A stretch of DNA of 41,774 nt from assembly GCA_018266875.1 (NCBI GenBank), contig JAFDZR010000017.1, positions 44,942 through 86,715 on the forward strand, given 5' to 3'. Under the pieces are notes generated by a model. The model was not told the DNA's origin, searched no databases, and worked only from the letters and a program-made list of their open reading frames with translations. Position numbers and translations under genes: made by a program. Each line of letters begins with the position of its first letter. Positions within the stretch are counted from its first letter, which is position 1. Below are positions 1 to 9,059 of this stretch, piece after piece. The DNA comes from Bacteroidota bacterium. GTDB lineage: Bacteria; Bacteroidota; Ignavibacteria; Tepidaquicellales; Tepidaquicellaceae.

Positions 1-75
1 CTTTCTTTTGGTCGTACAAAAGAAAGTACGTTTACTCCAGTACATTTTGATTTCTTAAATTAACGTTTTGGACAC
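1..75. repeat. Dispersed intergenic hairpin repeat, copy A (cut by window edge)
   Basis: Bases 1-10 and 17-26 are perfect inverted copies around a 6-base loop (gtcgta). The following roughly 50 bases, ending in ttggacac near 75, match the second copy at 21933-22008 with about nine or ten differences and one 1-base gap. In copy B the stem extends further outward with 'tac', so copy A probably starts just before the window. Both copies have the same orientation and lie upstream of a plus-strand gene. This looks like a REP-like dispersed element. Its function is unknown. Confidence 0.7.
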
Positions 76-301
76 GTATGTTCCTGCCGTGTAAAAGACC
101 ATTAAAATGATATTTAGTATTGTGCTAAATTTAAGTATCTTCATTAATTGAAATTAATGGAAACATTTCCCGGATAACCAACAATCCGTGAGTTGAAAGT
201 ACAATTTCTGAATCCCGGTATTATTTTAATAATTAAATCTTGAATAATTTTTAATTCCGGATATATTATTTTTTCATTTTACATTATAAATTCCAGTAAT
301 T
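1..301. other. Non-coding leader region upstream of the DUF998-like gene
   Basis: No open frame with protein-like character and no recognisable RNA gene is present. The first 75 bases are one copy of a dispersed hairpin repeat, listed separately. Around 142-159 there is a short AT-rich inverted repeat (7-8 bp arms, tiny loop) that is too weak to call a terminator. The rest is AT-rich and looks like ordinary intergenic or promoter DNA. Confidence 0.5.
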
Positions 302-1015
302 ATGTATAAAGGTCTGATCCGCAGATGCAAAATAATGATAGTTACTTCATTGTTTTTCATCATTGTTCTGGGAATAGCAATGATAGTATATCCAGGCGGT
401 AATCAGTTTGACACTAATTCGACTCATTACAATTTCGTTCTAAATTATCTGAGCGATCTTGGCTCTTCACATACTATTTCCGGTAAGGATAATACCATTT
501 CAAAAATATTGTTTGTTACAGCATTCGGAGCGTTTGGAATGATTCTGGTTTATTTTTCGAAAATATGGTGGGCGATGGATCTGGATGTTATTAACAAAAG
601 GGTGACAGGATATTTCAGTAAAATATTTCTGATAATCAGCGGGATAGGATTTATCGCCCTGGCATTCACGCCCATAAATGTCTTTGCCGATCTTCACCTT
701 CTGTTTCTTGGATCTGCATTTATATCATTTTCAATCTGGCTCATTCTGATACTATTACTTCAGAATTCAAATGAAAAAATCAAACTTCTTTTTTCATACA
801 ATCTGGTAAATCTGGTTATAATAATCTGCTATCTGTTTATTATCTTTACTTTTTCTAAACCCAATTCTGAAGAAGAACTTGAATTCTATACTATATCCCA
901 AATGATAGCTTTTGTTTTTACAGCTGTCAATCTGTTTATACAGTCTGTCGGAATTATGCACTTTCTTAAGACTACCGACTTCCGCAGAAGCGGCATCAGG
1001 AATTTTTACGTGTAA
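302..1015 (+). CDS. DUF998-like multi-pass membrane protein
   Basis: This 237-residue integral membrane protein has about six hydrophobic segments (around residues 11-31, 70-90, 105-125, 130-152, 160-185 and 198-222). The N-terminal part carries 'YPGGNQFD' followed by 'NYLSDLG', the pattern expected for the DUF998 family of bacterial membrane proteins, whose biochemical role is not established. The ATG at 302 is the first in frame. A second Met at residue 12 sits at the start of the first membrane helix, so the true start could be there. It stands alone, convergent with the glutaredoxin-like gene, and a copy of the dispersed hairpin repeat lies at the far end of its upstream region. Confidence 0.65.
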   Translation: MYKGLIRRCKIMIVTSLFFIIVLGIAMIVYPGGNQFDTNSTHYNFVLNYLSDLGSSHTISGKDNTISKILFVTAFGAFGMILVYFSKIWWAMDLDVINKRVTGYFSKIFLIISGIGFIALAFTPINVFADLHLLFLGSAFISFSIWLILILLLQNSNEKIKLLFSYNLVNLVIIICYLFIIFTFSKPNSEEELEFYTISQMIAFVFTAVNLFIQSVGIMHFLKTTDFRRSGIRNFYV

Positions 1016-1104
1016 TTATTTTTTCTTCTACCGGATAAAATCCTTTATAGGTGATTTTTTTACTAGGATATCTCTTCACTTTTATTTCTGAAACTATCTC
1101 AGGC

Positions 1105-1350
1105 TTATTTCATTTTCAGTAACTTGGCAAGTAGTTTCTTTTTTTCTGTTTCATATTTGGCAAACATTTTACCCTCAATAAACATAACCGGGATCTTCTC
1201 TTTGAATTTCTCAAATTTTTTATCAGTATCAATATTAATGATCTTTATTTCTGCATTTATGCTTGATTCGGTTATGCATTCTTTTACAGTTTTTATCATT
1301 ACTTCGCAAAGATGACAACCGGGTCTGGAATATATTTCTATCTGATACAA
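1105..1350 (-). CDS. Glutaredoxin-like thiol protein (DUF836 type)
   Basis: This small 81-residue protein has a thioredoxin-like fold signature: a beta strand 'IEIYSRPGC' leading into a CxxC motif (Cys12-His-Leu-Cys15), then a helix. A cis-Pro-like 'KIPVMFIEGK' segment around residues 52-61 completes the glutaredoxin pattern. It is probably a cytoplasmic thiol-disulfide oxidoreductase; the partner is unknown. It is the last gene of a tight minus-strand cluster, starting 4 bases after the lgt stop codon, so it is presumably co-transcribed with hisS and lgt. The family call is good; the specific role cannot be read from sequence. Confidence 0.75.
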   Translation of the reverse strand: MYQIEIYSRPGCHLCEVMIKTVKECITESSINAEIKIINIDTDKKFEKFKEKIPVMFIEGKMFAKYETEKKKLLAKLLKMK

Positions 1351-1354
1351 TTTG

Positions 1355-2152
1355 CTATGCTTCAGTTAATTTCTTTTCCTCGGACTTTTTGATCTTAAGT
1401 AAATACAGTCCGCCTATTATCATAATAACTGATATTATCTGAGCCTGTGATAATCCGAATATTATTCTCGGATTAAGTCTTATTATTTCCACAAGAAATC
1501 TCTCAATTCCGGAAAGTATAAGAAAGTATGCGAATATTATACCCGAAGTCTTGTACTTTGCCCTGTTCCTCCATAAAAAAAGAAATATGAAAAATGTCAC
1601 CACTGTTTCATAAACCGGTGTAGGATGAACAAGTACACCTTCATGCGTCGGAACAGTTCCTTTTGAATAACTGTAGCCGAGGAATTCCCAGAATGTTCCG
1701 TTTACTGGAATTCCGTAATCTCCGTCACCGGATAAATGACATCCAATCCTTGCAATCGAATAACCGATTGCTGCGCTTGGTGACATCATGTCAAATAATT
1801 TAAGTACTGGGATGTCCTTTACTTTGCAGTAAATAAGTACAAGCACTATTGCCAATATCAGCCCTCCGTAAAATGTCAGTCCGGAAGGTGAAAATATTGT
1901 TGAAACCGTAAAGAAACTGGAAAGGGGCTCGCCTGAACCAAAATTCCATTCTTCGATTATGTAAAATAATTTTGAACCGACTATTCCTCCGATCAGTGAG
2001 AGAAAGGTTATCATTACTCCCATATTCTCATCCATTCCGTTTCGTCTCAGTTCTTTGGTCAGCAGAGAACTCCCGACCAGAAATGCTATTCCAAGCATCA
2101 GTCCGTAACTGTATATCGGTACAGGACCTATTTCAAATAATTTAGGATACAT
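1355..2152 (-). CDS. lgt: Prolipoprotein diacylglyceryl transferase
   Basis: Lgt transfers diacylglycerol from phosphatidylglycerol to the lipobox cysteine of prolipoproteins, the first step of lipoprotein maturation at the inner membrane. The 265-residue product has the family's length, the N-terminal 'PIYSYGLMLGIAF' helix, the 'GLTFYGGLI' segment, the central 'ARIGCHLSGDGDYG' loop (the position of the Lgt signature, here a divergent form), and the C-terminal 'RFLVEIIRLNP' motif. About seven membrane helices are visible. Its start overlaps the preceding unknown gene by 11 bases, indicating translational coupling. Candidate substrates in the window include the cytochrome lipoprotein at 16175 and the propeller lipoprotein at 26786. 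Confidence 0.93.
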   Translation of the reverse strand: MYPKLFEIGPVPIYSYGLMLGIAFLVGSSLLTKELRRNGMDENMGVMITFLSLIGGIVGSKLFYIIEEWNFGSGEPLSSFFTVSTIFSPSGLTFYGGLILAIVLVLIYCKVKDIPVLKLFDMMSPSAAIGYSIARIGCHLSGDGDYGIPVNGTFWEFLGYSYSKGTVPTHEGVLVHPTPVYETVVTFFIFLFLWRNRAKYKTSGIIFAYFLILSGIERFLVEIIRLNPRIIFGLSQAQIISVIMIIGGLYLLKIKKSEEKKLTEA

Positions 2153-2564
2153 TATATTTATGAGTAAAGATTTCCAGAAATTTTTTAGAGGGCTCGCCAG
2201 TGATCTTAATGTTCTTCGGGGATATTTTCAGTTTAAGACTGATCTTTCCTTTGCCGTATTTTAACAACACCAGATTGTATTCGATATTCTTAAATTCATA
2301 AAAATTATACTTAAAGCTTGCAGTTCCTGATTTTGAGATGTCAAGGACAGGTGCGGATAATCCTTCAACGTTGAATTTCAGTTCTTTTTTTTCAATATCT
2401 TTAAATGGTTCAACATTTATTCTGTAATTGAAATACTCAAATACTTTCTTGGTCCTGAAGTCAAATAATATATATTCCATTTCTTTAGTCTTATCATACT
2501 CGCGGCTGATGTATAATTCATATTCATAATCAAGTTTATCCGGTCTTACCTGTTTTGTTCTCAT
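2142..2564 (-). CDS. Unknown protein between hisS and lgt
   Basis: I do not recognise this 140-residue protein. It is charged, rich in Lys, Tyr and Phe, has no signal peptide or membrane helix, and shows alternating hydrophobic residues suggesting a mostly beta structure. The ATG overlaps the hisS stop (ATGA), and the 3' end overlaps lgt by 11 bases, so it is translated as part of the hisS-lgt operon. That tight packing and its normal base composition support a real gene. No function can be assigned. Confidence 0.7.
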   Translation of the reverse strand: MRTKQVRPDKLDYEYELYISREYDKTKEMEYILFDFRTKKVFEYFNYRINVEPFKDIEKKELKFNVEGLSAPVLDISKSGTASFKYNFYEFKNIEYNLVLLKYGKGKISLKLKISPKNIKITGEPSKKFLEIFTHKYNVS

Positions 2565-3808
2565 TTGAATAAATAGTTTTTAATATTATCAAAATCATTC
2601 ATCCGGATTTCTGTTCCGTCTGACATTCTCTTTAAATTTGCTGTACCGTTTTTTAATTCTTCATCTCCGATTACGATCACATATTCCGAATTTGATCTGT
2701 TTGCTTCTTTCATCTGTGCTTTTAAGCTTCTGCCGAGAAAATCCGTCTCGCATTTTACTCCCTGCTTTCTGAGTCTGTCTGCAAGTTTAAAAGAAAACTT
2801 TTTACACTCTTTATTCATGCTTACTATAAATAACTTCAGATTATCATCACTGTCAGGAAGTAATTTTTTCGCTTCCATTACCATTAACAGTCTTTCAATA
2901 CCGGCAGCAAATCCGATGGCAGGAGTCGGTTTCCCTCCAAGCTGCTGCACCAGCATATCATATCTTCCTCCGCCGAGAAGTGCGTTCTGAGCCCCGAGAG
3001 CTTCAGATACAAATTCGAATGTTGTGGAAGTATAATAATCGAATCCTCTGACAAGTCTGTTATCCGTTTCAAATTCAATTCCGCTCTGTGTGAGGATATC
3101 AAGTATGCTTTGAAAATTTCGTTTGGTTTCGTCATTAAGAAAATTGTACAGGACCGGTGCGTCTCTGAGGATCTCCAGATCACCCTGAACTTTCGAGTCC
3201 AAAATCCTCAGCGGATTTATGACATAACGCCTCTGGCTGTCTGCCGAAAGTTCTTTCAGGAATCCGGATAGATATCCCTTGAATTCTCTGAAAAATGTTT
3301 CCCTTTCAGCGGCAGTTCCGATAGTGTTTATCTTTATTACTGAATCTTCAATTCCGAATGATCTTATAATACTGTCTGCAAGAATTATCATCTCAGCGTC
3401 AATGTAAGGATCACTGCTTCCGATTGCTTCGGCTCCGAACTGGGAAAACTCCCTGAATCTTCCTGCCTGAGGTCTTTCGCGTCTGAACATGTTGCAGATA
3501 TAAAACAATTTCTGAAGAGGGGATTCGTTCCCGAGATTGTTTTCAATGTAAGCTCTGATTACGGGAGCTGTCATTTCCGGCTTTAACGTGAATTCATTAT
3601 CCTTGAAAGTATACATCTCCTTCGATACAATATCCGTTTCCTCACCGATACCTCTTTTGAAAAGCTCTGTCTTCTCAAAAGTAGGCGTACGGATTTCTGA
3701 ATAATTATATATATTAAAAATTTCCCGTACCCTTTTTTCCAGAAAATATCTCTGACGTGCTTTTTCAGGAAGTAGATCGTAAGTACCTTTAGGTTTTTGA
3801 ATCAGCAT
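2561..3808 (-). CDS. hisS: Histidyl-tRNA synthetase
   Basis: HisS is the class II enzyme that charges tRNA-His with histidine. The product begins 'MLIQKPKGTYDLLP', the typical N-terminus. It has motif 2 with 'MFRRERPQAGRFREFSQFG', the histidine-binding 'GGGRYDML', and motif 3 'AIGFAAGIERLL', followed by a C-terminal anticodon-binding domain (from about residue 320). I chose the ATG at 3808 (415 residues); an upstream in-frame ATG at 3847 would add 13 residues that do not look family-like. A promoter-like TATTTTTG lies three bases ahead of this ATG, which fits a very short or absent leader. It is first in the hisS-unknown-lgt-glutaredoxin operon. Confidence 0.95.
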   Translation of the reverse strand: MLIQKPKGTYDLLPEKARQRYFLEKRVREIFNIYNYSEIRTPTFEKTELFKRGIGEETDIVSKEMYTFKDNEFTLKPEMTAPVIRAYIENNLGNESPLQKLFYICNMFRRERPQAGRFREFSQFGAEAIGSSDPYIDAEMIILADSIIRSFGIEDSVIKINTIGTAAERETFFREFKGYLSGFLKELSADSQRRYVINPLRILDSKVQGDLEILRDAPVLYNFLNDETKRNFQSILDILTQSGIEFETDNRLVRGFDYYTSTTFEFVSEALGAQNALLGGGRYDMLVQQLGGKPTPAIGFAAGIERLLMVMEAKKLLPDSDDNLKLFIVSMNKECKKFSFKLADRLRKQGVKCETDFLGRSLKAQMKEANRSNSEYVIVIGDEELKNGTANLKRMSDGTEIRMNDFDNIKNYLFK

Positions 3809-3811
3809 TTG

Positions 3812-3819
3812 CAAAAATA
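3812..3819 (-). promoter_or_regulatory. Possible -7 box (TAnnTTTG type) of hisS
   Basis: Read on the minus strand the bases are TATTTTTG, matching the Bacteroidota -7 consensus TAnnTTTG. The box ends three bases before the hisS ATG. If it works as in Bacteroidetes, transcription would start at or next to the ATG. No well-spaced -33 TTG element is visible, so the call is tentative. Confidence 0.3.
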
Positions 3820-3950
3820 TAATTTTAATGTCATTAAATAAACTCACTTACAATTAACAGTGTTCAGTTTTCAAAATTGCCTGGAATAAATGATTTTAGA
3901 AAAATGTTTTTTTAATGATCTGTTAAATTCCGGTATAATTCCGGGATAAT

Positions 3951-5459
3951 TCAGTTCTGTTTACCGATCTTTTTTTTCAAATCATCTGCCTTTTTTAAAA
4001 ACCAATCCCTGCCGCCGAGGAAGTAAAATCCGTTTATATCAGACTTCAGTTCTTTAATCTCGAATTCTCTGAATGAATACGGATTAGTACGGTATTTATA
4101 TAATCTGTTAAAGATACTGTGAAGCTTGAGATAATATTTTTTTCTTGATTCAGATATGTTCCCGTCTTTCTTCACAAAATTTCTGTATGCATCCAGAATG
4201 AAAAATCCTTCCTCAAGATAACCGAGTTCATAATAAAGTCTCAGATATAGATTCCGGGTTGAAATTTTCATTATTGCATTTACCGGTTTTATGCCGGATA
4301 ATTGCACGAGCGCTTCTTCATATTTTCCGTATTCAATATCAAGCAGCGCTCTCGTCCAGCCCGACTCAAAGTCCTTTACTTCAGGACTCAGCCTGTCTTT
4401 GAATTTATTAATGAAATTTTCAGCGAATTCATATTCCTTCATGTGAACCGAAAGGTTTACCATTTCTGTAAAGATCTCGCTTATGAACCAGTTTAGTCGG
4501 AAAGAATTATATTCTATTTTTTCAGTCAGCAGTTTGTCAATTTCAAATAATTCGTCAATAAAATTTGTGTTGCCGGTCTGCATTCTCGTTATGGCATAGC
4601 TCCTTAAACTTTTCAGTATATCGTAAAGATCCTCGTTGGTAAATCTGTGAATATTTTTAACCAGGGATTTTTTTATCTCTTTGTAATATCTTTCGCTTAT
4701 TTTTTTATTCTCATTTATCGTCAGCAGTATAAGTTTGGAATAAATATATATATAAAAATACTCTTCACTTTCATCCGGTGTGAAACACTTCAGGAATTTT
4801 TCAATATCGAGATTCTCCACGAATTTTAGCATTATACTGGTATTCGGATCTCCTCTTAGCAGCTCTCTTGACTGAATCAGCATGTCGGTAGTAGTATACA
4901 GCAGATTGAAGATACTGCAGAGTTCAAATGTTGCTCTCTTCATGAATCCCTTCCAGATGAGTTCATTATGCCTGTGCTTTTCCAGATGGCTCTGATATTT
5001 CAATATTTCAAGATGATATGAGTTAGTAAAATATTCAATATTATGTATTCTGTGATTCTTAAGATTTTTTTCGTAAGTCTTGAGTCTTATATTAAAAAGT
5101 TTATCCAGATCTCTTTCGCGGTACTCCTCAAGTAATCCGATTGAATTGTATTCATTTTTTCCCAGCGTGTTATCAAAGGAATTATGAAGAAGGAATCTAT
5201 CGCAGAGTTCCAGCATTTCCGACATGAAATTTTTCATTGAGCTGTAACTGAATTTATCCTTCCCGAATACCTTTGCATAAATGTTTTCCTCTGTCATTTC
5301 AGGCGAATCGAATTCCGGATAAAATCTCTTCAGTTCAGACAGAAGTTTTAAAAAGCTTTTCTTCGAATTGAAAAAAGGGGAGTCAAGAAAATTCTCAAAC
5401 CTGGTAAATTCCTCCGGCGTGAGAGTCTTTAGTATTTCAACGGCTTTACTTTTAAGCAT
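3951..5459 (-). CDS. Conserved helical-repeat protein of unknown function
   Basis: This 502-residue cytoplasmic protein has no signal peptide or membrane segment. Its N-terminus carries a pattern I associate with uncharacterised proteins in Bacteroidota and Ignavibacteria: 'LTPEEFTRFENFLDSPFFN', then 'LKRFYPEF', then 'VFGKDKFSYSSMKNFMSEML'. The remainder is almost entirely predicted helix, with amphipathic pairs resembling TPR or HEAT-like solenoids (for example around residues 340-450). No enzymatic motif is visible. It is a single-gene unit, separated by about 140 bases from hisS and divergent from the next gene. A scaffold or interaction role is possible but is inference. Confidence 0.75.
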   Translation of the reverse strand: MLKSKAVEILKTLTPEEFTRFENFLDSPFFNSKKSFLKLLSELKRFYPEFDSPEMTEENIYAKVFGKDKFSYSSMKNFMSEMLELCDRFLLHNSFDNTLGKNEYNSIGLLEEYRERDLDKLFNIRLKTYEKNLKNHRIHNIEYFTNSYHLEILKYQSHLEKHRHNELIWKGFMKRATFELCSIFNLLYTTTDMLIQSRELLRGDPNTSIMLKFVENLDIEKFLKCFTPDESEEYFYIYIYSKLILLTINENKKISERYYKEIKKSLVKNIHRFTNEDLYDILKSLRSYAITRMQTGNTNFIDELFEIDKLLTEKIEYNSFRLNWFISEIFTEMVNLSVHMKEYEFAENFINKFKDRLSPEVKDFESGWTRALLDIEYGKYEEALVQLSGIKPVNAIMKISTRNLYLRLYYELGYLEEGFFILDAYRNFVKKDGNISESRKKYYLKLHSIFNRLYKYRTNPYSFREFEIKELKSDINGFYFLGGRDWFLKKADDLKKKIGKQN

Positions 5460-5646
5460 TTAATTGAATAATTGTTTTGAGAAATAGTTATAATATATTT
5501 GTCCGTTATTATAAACTCAATTTAAAAAGTTCAAAAGAATTACTAAATAATTAAAATGAATACTTTAAAAAGCTTCCGGATTAAACAGTGATTTTAATTT
5601 AAATACAATCTCCTGAAAAAAACAATTAAATTAATAAAAACAAAAT

Positions 5647-5985
5647 ATGCTTACCGTAATAGTCATTTTTTATTCGATCGTAGTTTTAATGGGATTATTC
5701 CTTTTCATAAATTTATTCACATCAAAGAAAATAGATATGCTTGTCGGCATTGTCCATGGTTCGCTGGGACTCATAGGAATAGCAATGCTTATCTTTTATA
5801 TCTCTTTCATAAGCGGTGATTCGCCGTATCTCACAATTCTGCTGTTCGTGACAGCTCTGTTCTTCGGCGGGGGAATGCTTGCAGCAAAACTGAGCGGCAA
5901 AAGATTTCCTGTCTGGATAGCCCTGATACACGCATTGATCGCTGCTGCCGGATTTTCACTTCTTGTTCAGTTCTGGATCGGCTGA
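5647..5985 (+). CDS. Small four-helix membrane protein
   Basis: The 112-residue product consists almost wholly of four hydrophobic segments (about residues 3-23, 33-54, 60-80 and 89-110) with short polar turns such as 'TSKKID' and 'LSGKRFP'. I do not recognise a named family. It precedes gcvP by 100 bases on the same strand, but nothing in its sequence ties it to glycine metabolism. Composition and codon use match its neighbours, supporting a genuine gene. Confidence 0.7.
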   Translation: MLTVIVIFYSIVVLMGLFLFINLFTSKKIDMLVGIVHGSLGLIGIAMLIFYISFISGDSPYLTILLFVTALFFGGGMLAAKLSGKRFPVWIALIHALIAAAGFSLLVQFWIG

Positions 5986-6085
5986 AAATATTTAATCACC
6001 TGCTTTTGGAATTTAGTTTGCTCTAAATAAGTTTTATATTGCTTAATAATTCTATTAAAAAATCAAATTAATACTCTAATAATCT

Positions 6086-8980
6086 ATGGTTAATTTTCAG
6101 AATCCTGACAGATTTGTTAACAGACATATTGGTCCGGATGAAAAAGAAATAAATGAGATGCTGGAAGTGATCGGCGTTTCCTCAGTTGATGAATTGATCG
6201 ATCAGACTGTTCCGGCGCATATAAGAAATACTGCAGAACTAAGACTGGAAGAACCTGTAAGCGAATATGATTTCATCATTAATCTCAAACAGACTGCCGC
6301 AAAAAATAAAATATTTAAATCATACATTGGAATGGGTTATTACCCTTCAATTACTCCTCCGGTGATTCAGCGAAATATTCTGGAGAATCCGGGCTGGTAC
6401 ACACAGTATACTCCTTATCAGGCGGAAATTTCGCAGGGCAGACTGGAAGCGCTTCTTAACTTTCAGACTATGATAATGGATCTGACTTCCATGGAAATTG
6501 CCAACGCTTCGCTTCTCGATGAAGGAACGGCAGCGGCTGAGGCAATGCTTATGTTCAATCACCATAAACCTGTCGGAAGGAAAGACGCAGATACCATTCT
6601 CGTTTCAAAAGACTGCTTCCCTCAGACTATTGAGGTTATAAAAACAAGAGCGACTCCTGTCGGAATTAAAGTAAAGGTCTGTGACATTACTGAGGAAGAA
6701 TTTTCTGACAATGTTTTTGCAATGCTGATTCAGTATCCAGATAATAACGGTGAAATAAAGGATTTCAGAACTCTGTTTCAGGAAGCTGCTGCAAAAGGTA
6801 TTCTGATTATTGCAGCCGCTGACATTCTAAGTCTGACACTCATTACGCCTCCGGGTGAGATCGGAGCGGATGCTGTCATTGGTTCCACTCAGAGATTCGG
6901 AATCCCGATGGGATACGGAGGACCGCATGCAGCTTATTTTGCTACTAAAGAAAAATTCAAAAGAAATATTCCTGGTAGACTTATCGGCGTATCAATTGAT
7001 GCTGACGGGAACAAAGCTTACCGGATGGCTCTGCAGACAAGAGAGCAGCATATAAAGAGAGAAAAAGCTACAAGCAATATATGTACTGCTCAGGTGCTTT
7101 TGGCTGTGATGGCCGGAATGTATGCAGTATATCACGGTCCGGAACTTCTGAAGAAGATTGCAGAAAAGATACATTCTTTGACCGTTCTGCTTGATAAAGC
7201 TTTGCAGTCCCTTGGATTGAATCAGCTTAATAAATTATACTTCGATACGCTGAAAATTGACATGTCTGATTCAAAGGAAAGAACTGAAGAGTTGAAGAAA
7301 ATTGCCGCATCACATAAGATCAATTTCAGATATTTTGAAGATGCAGTCGGAATTTCCATAAGTGAGATTACCGAACTTAAGGATATTCAGGAGATTGTAA
7401 ATCTTTTTGCTCTCTTACTTAATAAAAAATCACCTTCGCTGAACGATTTTAATATTGAGAATGATGTAAACTATCCGGATAATATTCACAGGAAAAGCGA
7501 TTATCTTATTCACCCTGTCTTCAATACTTATCATACTGAAACTGAACTGCTGAGATACATGAAAGGTCTGGAGAATAAGGATCTTTCTCTTACTACTTCA
7601 ATGATACCGCTCGGATCCTGCACAATGAAACTGAATGCAACCGCAGAAATGGTAGGATTATCCTTTCCTGAATTCAGTGAAATTCATCCGTTCGCTCCGC
7701 TTGATCAGACAGAAGGTTATCAGCAGATCATTAAAGAGCTGTCAGAAGATCTCAGTAAAATCACAGGTTTTCATTCCATTTCAATGCAGCCAAATTCAGG
7801 CGCGCAGGGTGAATATACCGGACTTATGGTGATCAGACAATATCACATCAGTAACGGAGATCATCACAGAAATATATGTCTTATACCTTCATCAGCTCAC
7901 GGAACGAATCCCGCAAGCGCTGTTATGGCAGGAATGAAAGTCGTCGTTGTCAGCAGCGATGCAAACGGAAACATTAATATGGATGATCTTAAGCTGAAAG
8001 CCGAACAGTATAAAGATAATCTTGCTGCTCTGATGGTTACTTATCCATCCACGCACGGAATATTTGAAGAAACCATAACAGATATTTGCAGGATAATTCA
8101 CGAAAACGGCGGTCAGGTTTACATGGACGGAGCAAACATGAATGCCCAGGTAGGTCTTACCAGTCCTTCAATGATCGGAGCTGATGTCTGTCACCTGAAT
8201 CTTCATAAGACTTTCTGCATACCTCACGGCGGAGGCGGACCTGGAATGGGACCTATTGGCGTTGCAGAGCATCTTGCTCCTTTCCTGCCGGATCACCCGG
8301 TTATTAAAACCGGAGGAATAGATTCAATATCTGCAGTTTCCTCAGCACCATGGGGAAGTACAAGCATTCTGATAATTTCTTACGCTTATATAAAAATGAT
8401 GGGAGCAAAAGGTCTTACTGACGCAACAAAGATCGCAATTCTTAATGCAAACTATATTAAAGAAAAGCTTTCGGGAATTTACAAAACTCTGTATTCCGGA
8501 AAAAACGGAAGAGTGGCTCATGAACTGATCTTTGACATGAGGGAATTCAAGACCTCTGCAAAAATTGAAGTTGAGGATATTGCAAAAAGACTTATGGATT
8601 ATAATTTTCACGCTCCGACTGTCTCTTTTCCCGTACCGGGAACTATGATGGTGGAACCGACAGAAAGTGAAAATAAAACCGAAATTGACAGATTCTGTTT
8701 TACAATGTCTGCAATCCGAGAAGAAATTAAAGAGATCGAGAACGGAGTCTTTGATTCCGCAGATAACGTACTAAAAAACGCTCCGCATACTGCATTAAGG
8801 ATTGCCGATGACAACTGGCAGCACTCTTACTCCAGAAGCAAAGCCGCGTTCCCGATAATGTTTGATAATAATATCAAGTTCTGGCCGGCTGTTGCAAGGA
8901 TTGATAACGCTTATGGTGACAGAAATTTAATCTGCAGCTGTAATCCGGTCAGCGATTACGCTGAAGAAGTTGCAGGATAA
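6086..8980 (+). CDS. gcvP: Glycine dehydrogenase (decarboxylating), single-chain P-protein
   Basis: GcvP is the PLP-dependent P-protein of the glycine cleavage system. It decarboxylates glycine and passes the aminomethyl group to the lipoyl arm of GcvH, feeding one-carbon units into tetrahydrofolate. At 964 residues this is the fused (alpha plus beta) form. The N-terminus has '[17 protein letters not shown]', the N-half has '[15 protein letters not shown]', and the C-half has the PLP site '[20 protein letters not shown]', with Schiff-base Lys708. The gcvH, gcvT and lipoamide dehydrogenase genes are not in the window. I saw no glycine riboswitch in the 100-base upstream gap. The next gene is probably involved in folate synthesis, a fitting neighbour. 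Confidence 0.97.
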   Translation: MVNFQNPDRFVNRHIGPDEKEINEMLEVIGVSSVDELIDQTVPAHIRNTAELRLEEPVSEYDFIINLKQTAAKNKIFKSYIGMGYYPSITPPVIQRNILENPGWYTQYTPYQAEISQGRLEALLNFQTMIMDLTSMEIANASLLDEGTAAAEAMLMFNHHKPVGRKDADTILVSKDCFPQTIEVIKTRATPVGIKVKVCDITEEEFSDNVFAMLIQYPDNNGEIKDFRTLFQEAAAKGILIIAAADILSLTLITPPGEIGADAVIGSTQRFGIPMGYGGPHAAYFATKEKFKRNIPGRLIGVSIDADGNKAYRMALQTREQHIKREKATSNICTAQVLLAVMAGMYAVYHGPELLKKIAEKIHSLTVLLDKALQSLGLNQLNKLYFDTLKIDMSDSKERTEELKKIAASHKINFRYFEDAVGISISEITELKDIQEIVNLFALLLNKKSPSLNDFNIENDVNYPDNIHRKSDYLIHPVFNTYHTETELLRYMKGLENKDLSLTTSMIPLGSCTMKLNATAEMVGLSFPEFSEIHPFAPLDQTEGYQQIIKELSEDLSKITGFHSISMQPNSGAQGEYTGLMVIRQYHISNGDHHRNICLIPSSAHGTNPASAVMAGMKVVVVSSDANGNINMDDLKLKAEQYKDNLAALMVTYPSTHGIFEETITDICRIIHENGGQVYMDGANMNAQVGLTSPSMIGADVCHLNLHKTFCIPHGGGGPGMGPIGVAEHLAPFLPDHPVIKTGGIDSISAVSSAPWGSTSILIISYAYIKMMGAKGLTDATKIAILNANYIKEKLSGIYKTLYSGKNGRVAHELIFDMREFKTSAKIEVEDIAKRLMDYNFHAPTVSFPVPGTMMVEPTESENKTEIDRFCFTMSAIREEIKEIENGVFDSADNVLKNAPHTALRIADDNWQHSYSRSKAAFPIMFDNNIKFWPAVARIDNAYGDRNLICSCNPVSDYAEEVAG

Positions 8981-9059
8981 AATACCTGAGTAATATATTT
9001 TTAATTGTTTAAATATTACTTAATTTAACGACATTAATTTTTAAATTATAAATAATAAT

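Noticed and set aside
1016..1104. Terminator between the DUF998-like and glutaredoxin-like genes
   Set aside because: Only a weak, short AT stem is visible; I could not support an intrinsic terminator.
5986..6085. Possible glycine riboswitch upstream of gcvP
   Set aside because: The gap is only 100 bases and AT-rich, without the conserved glycine aptamer core or stems.
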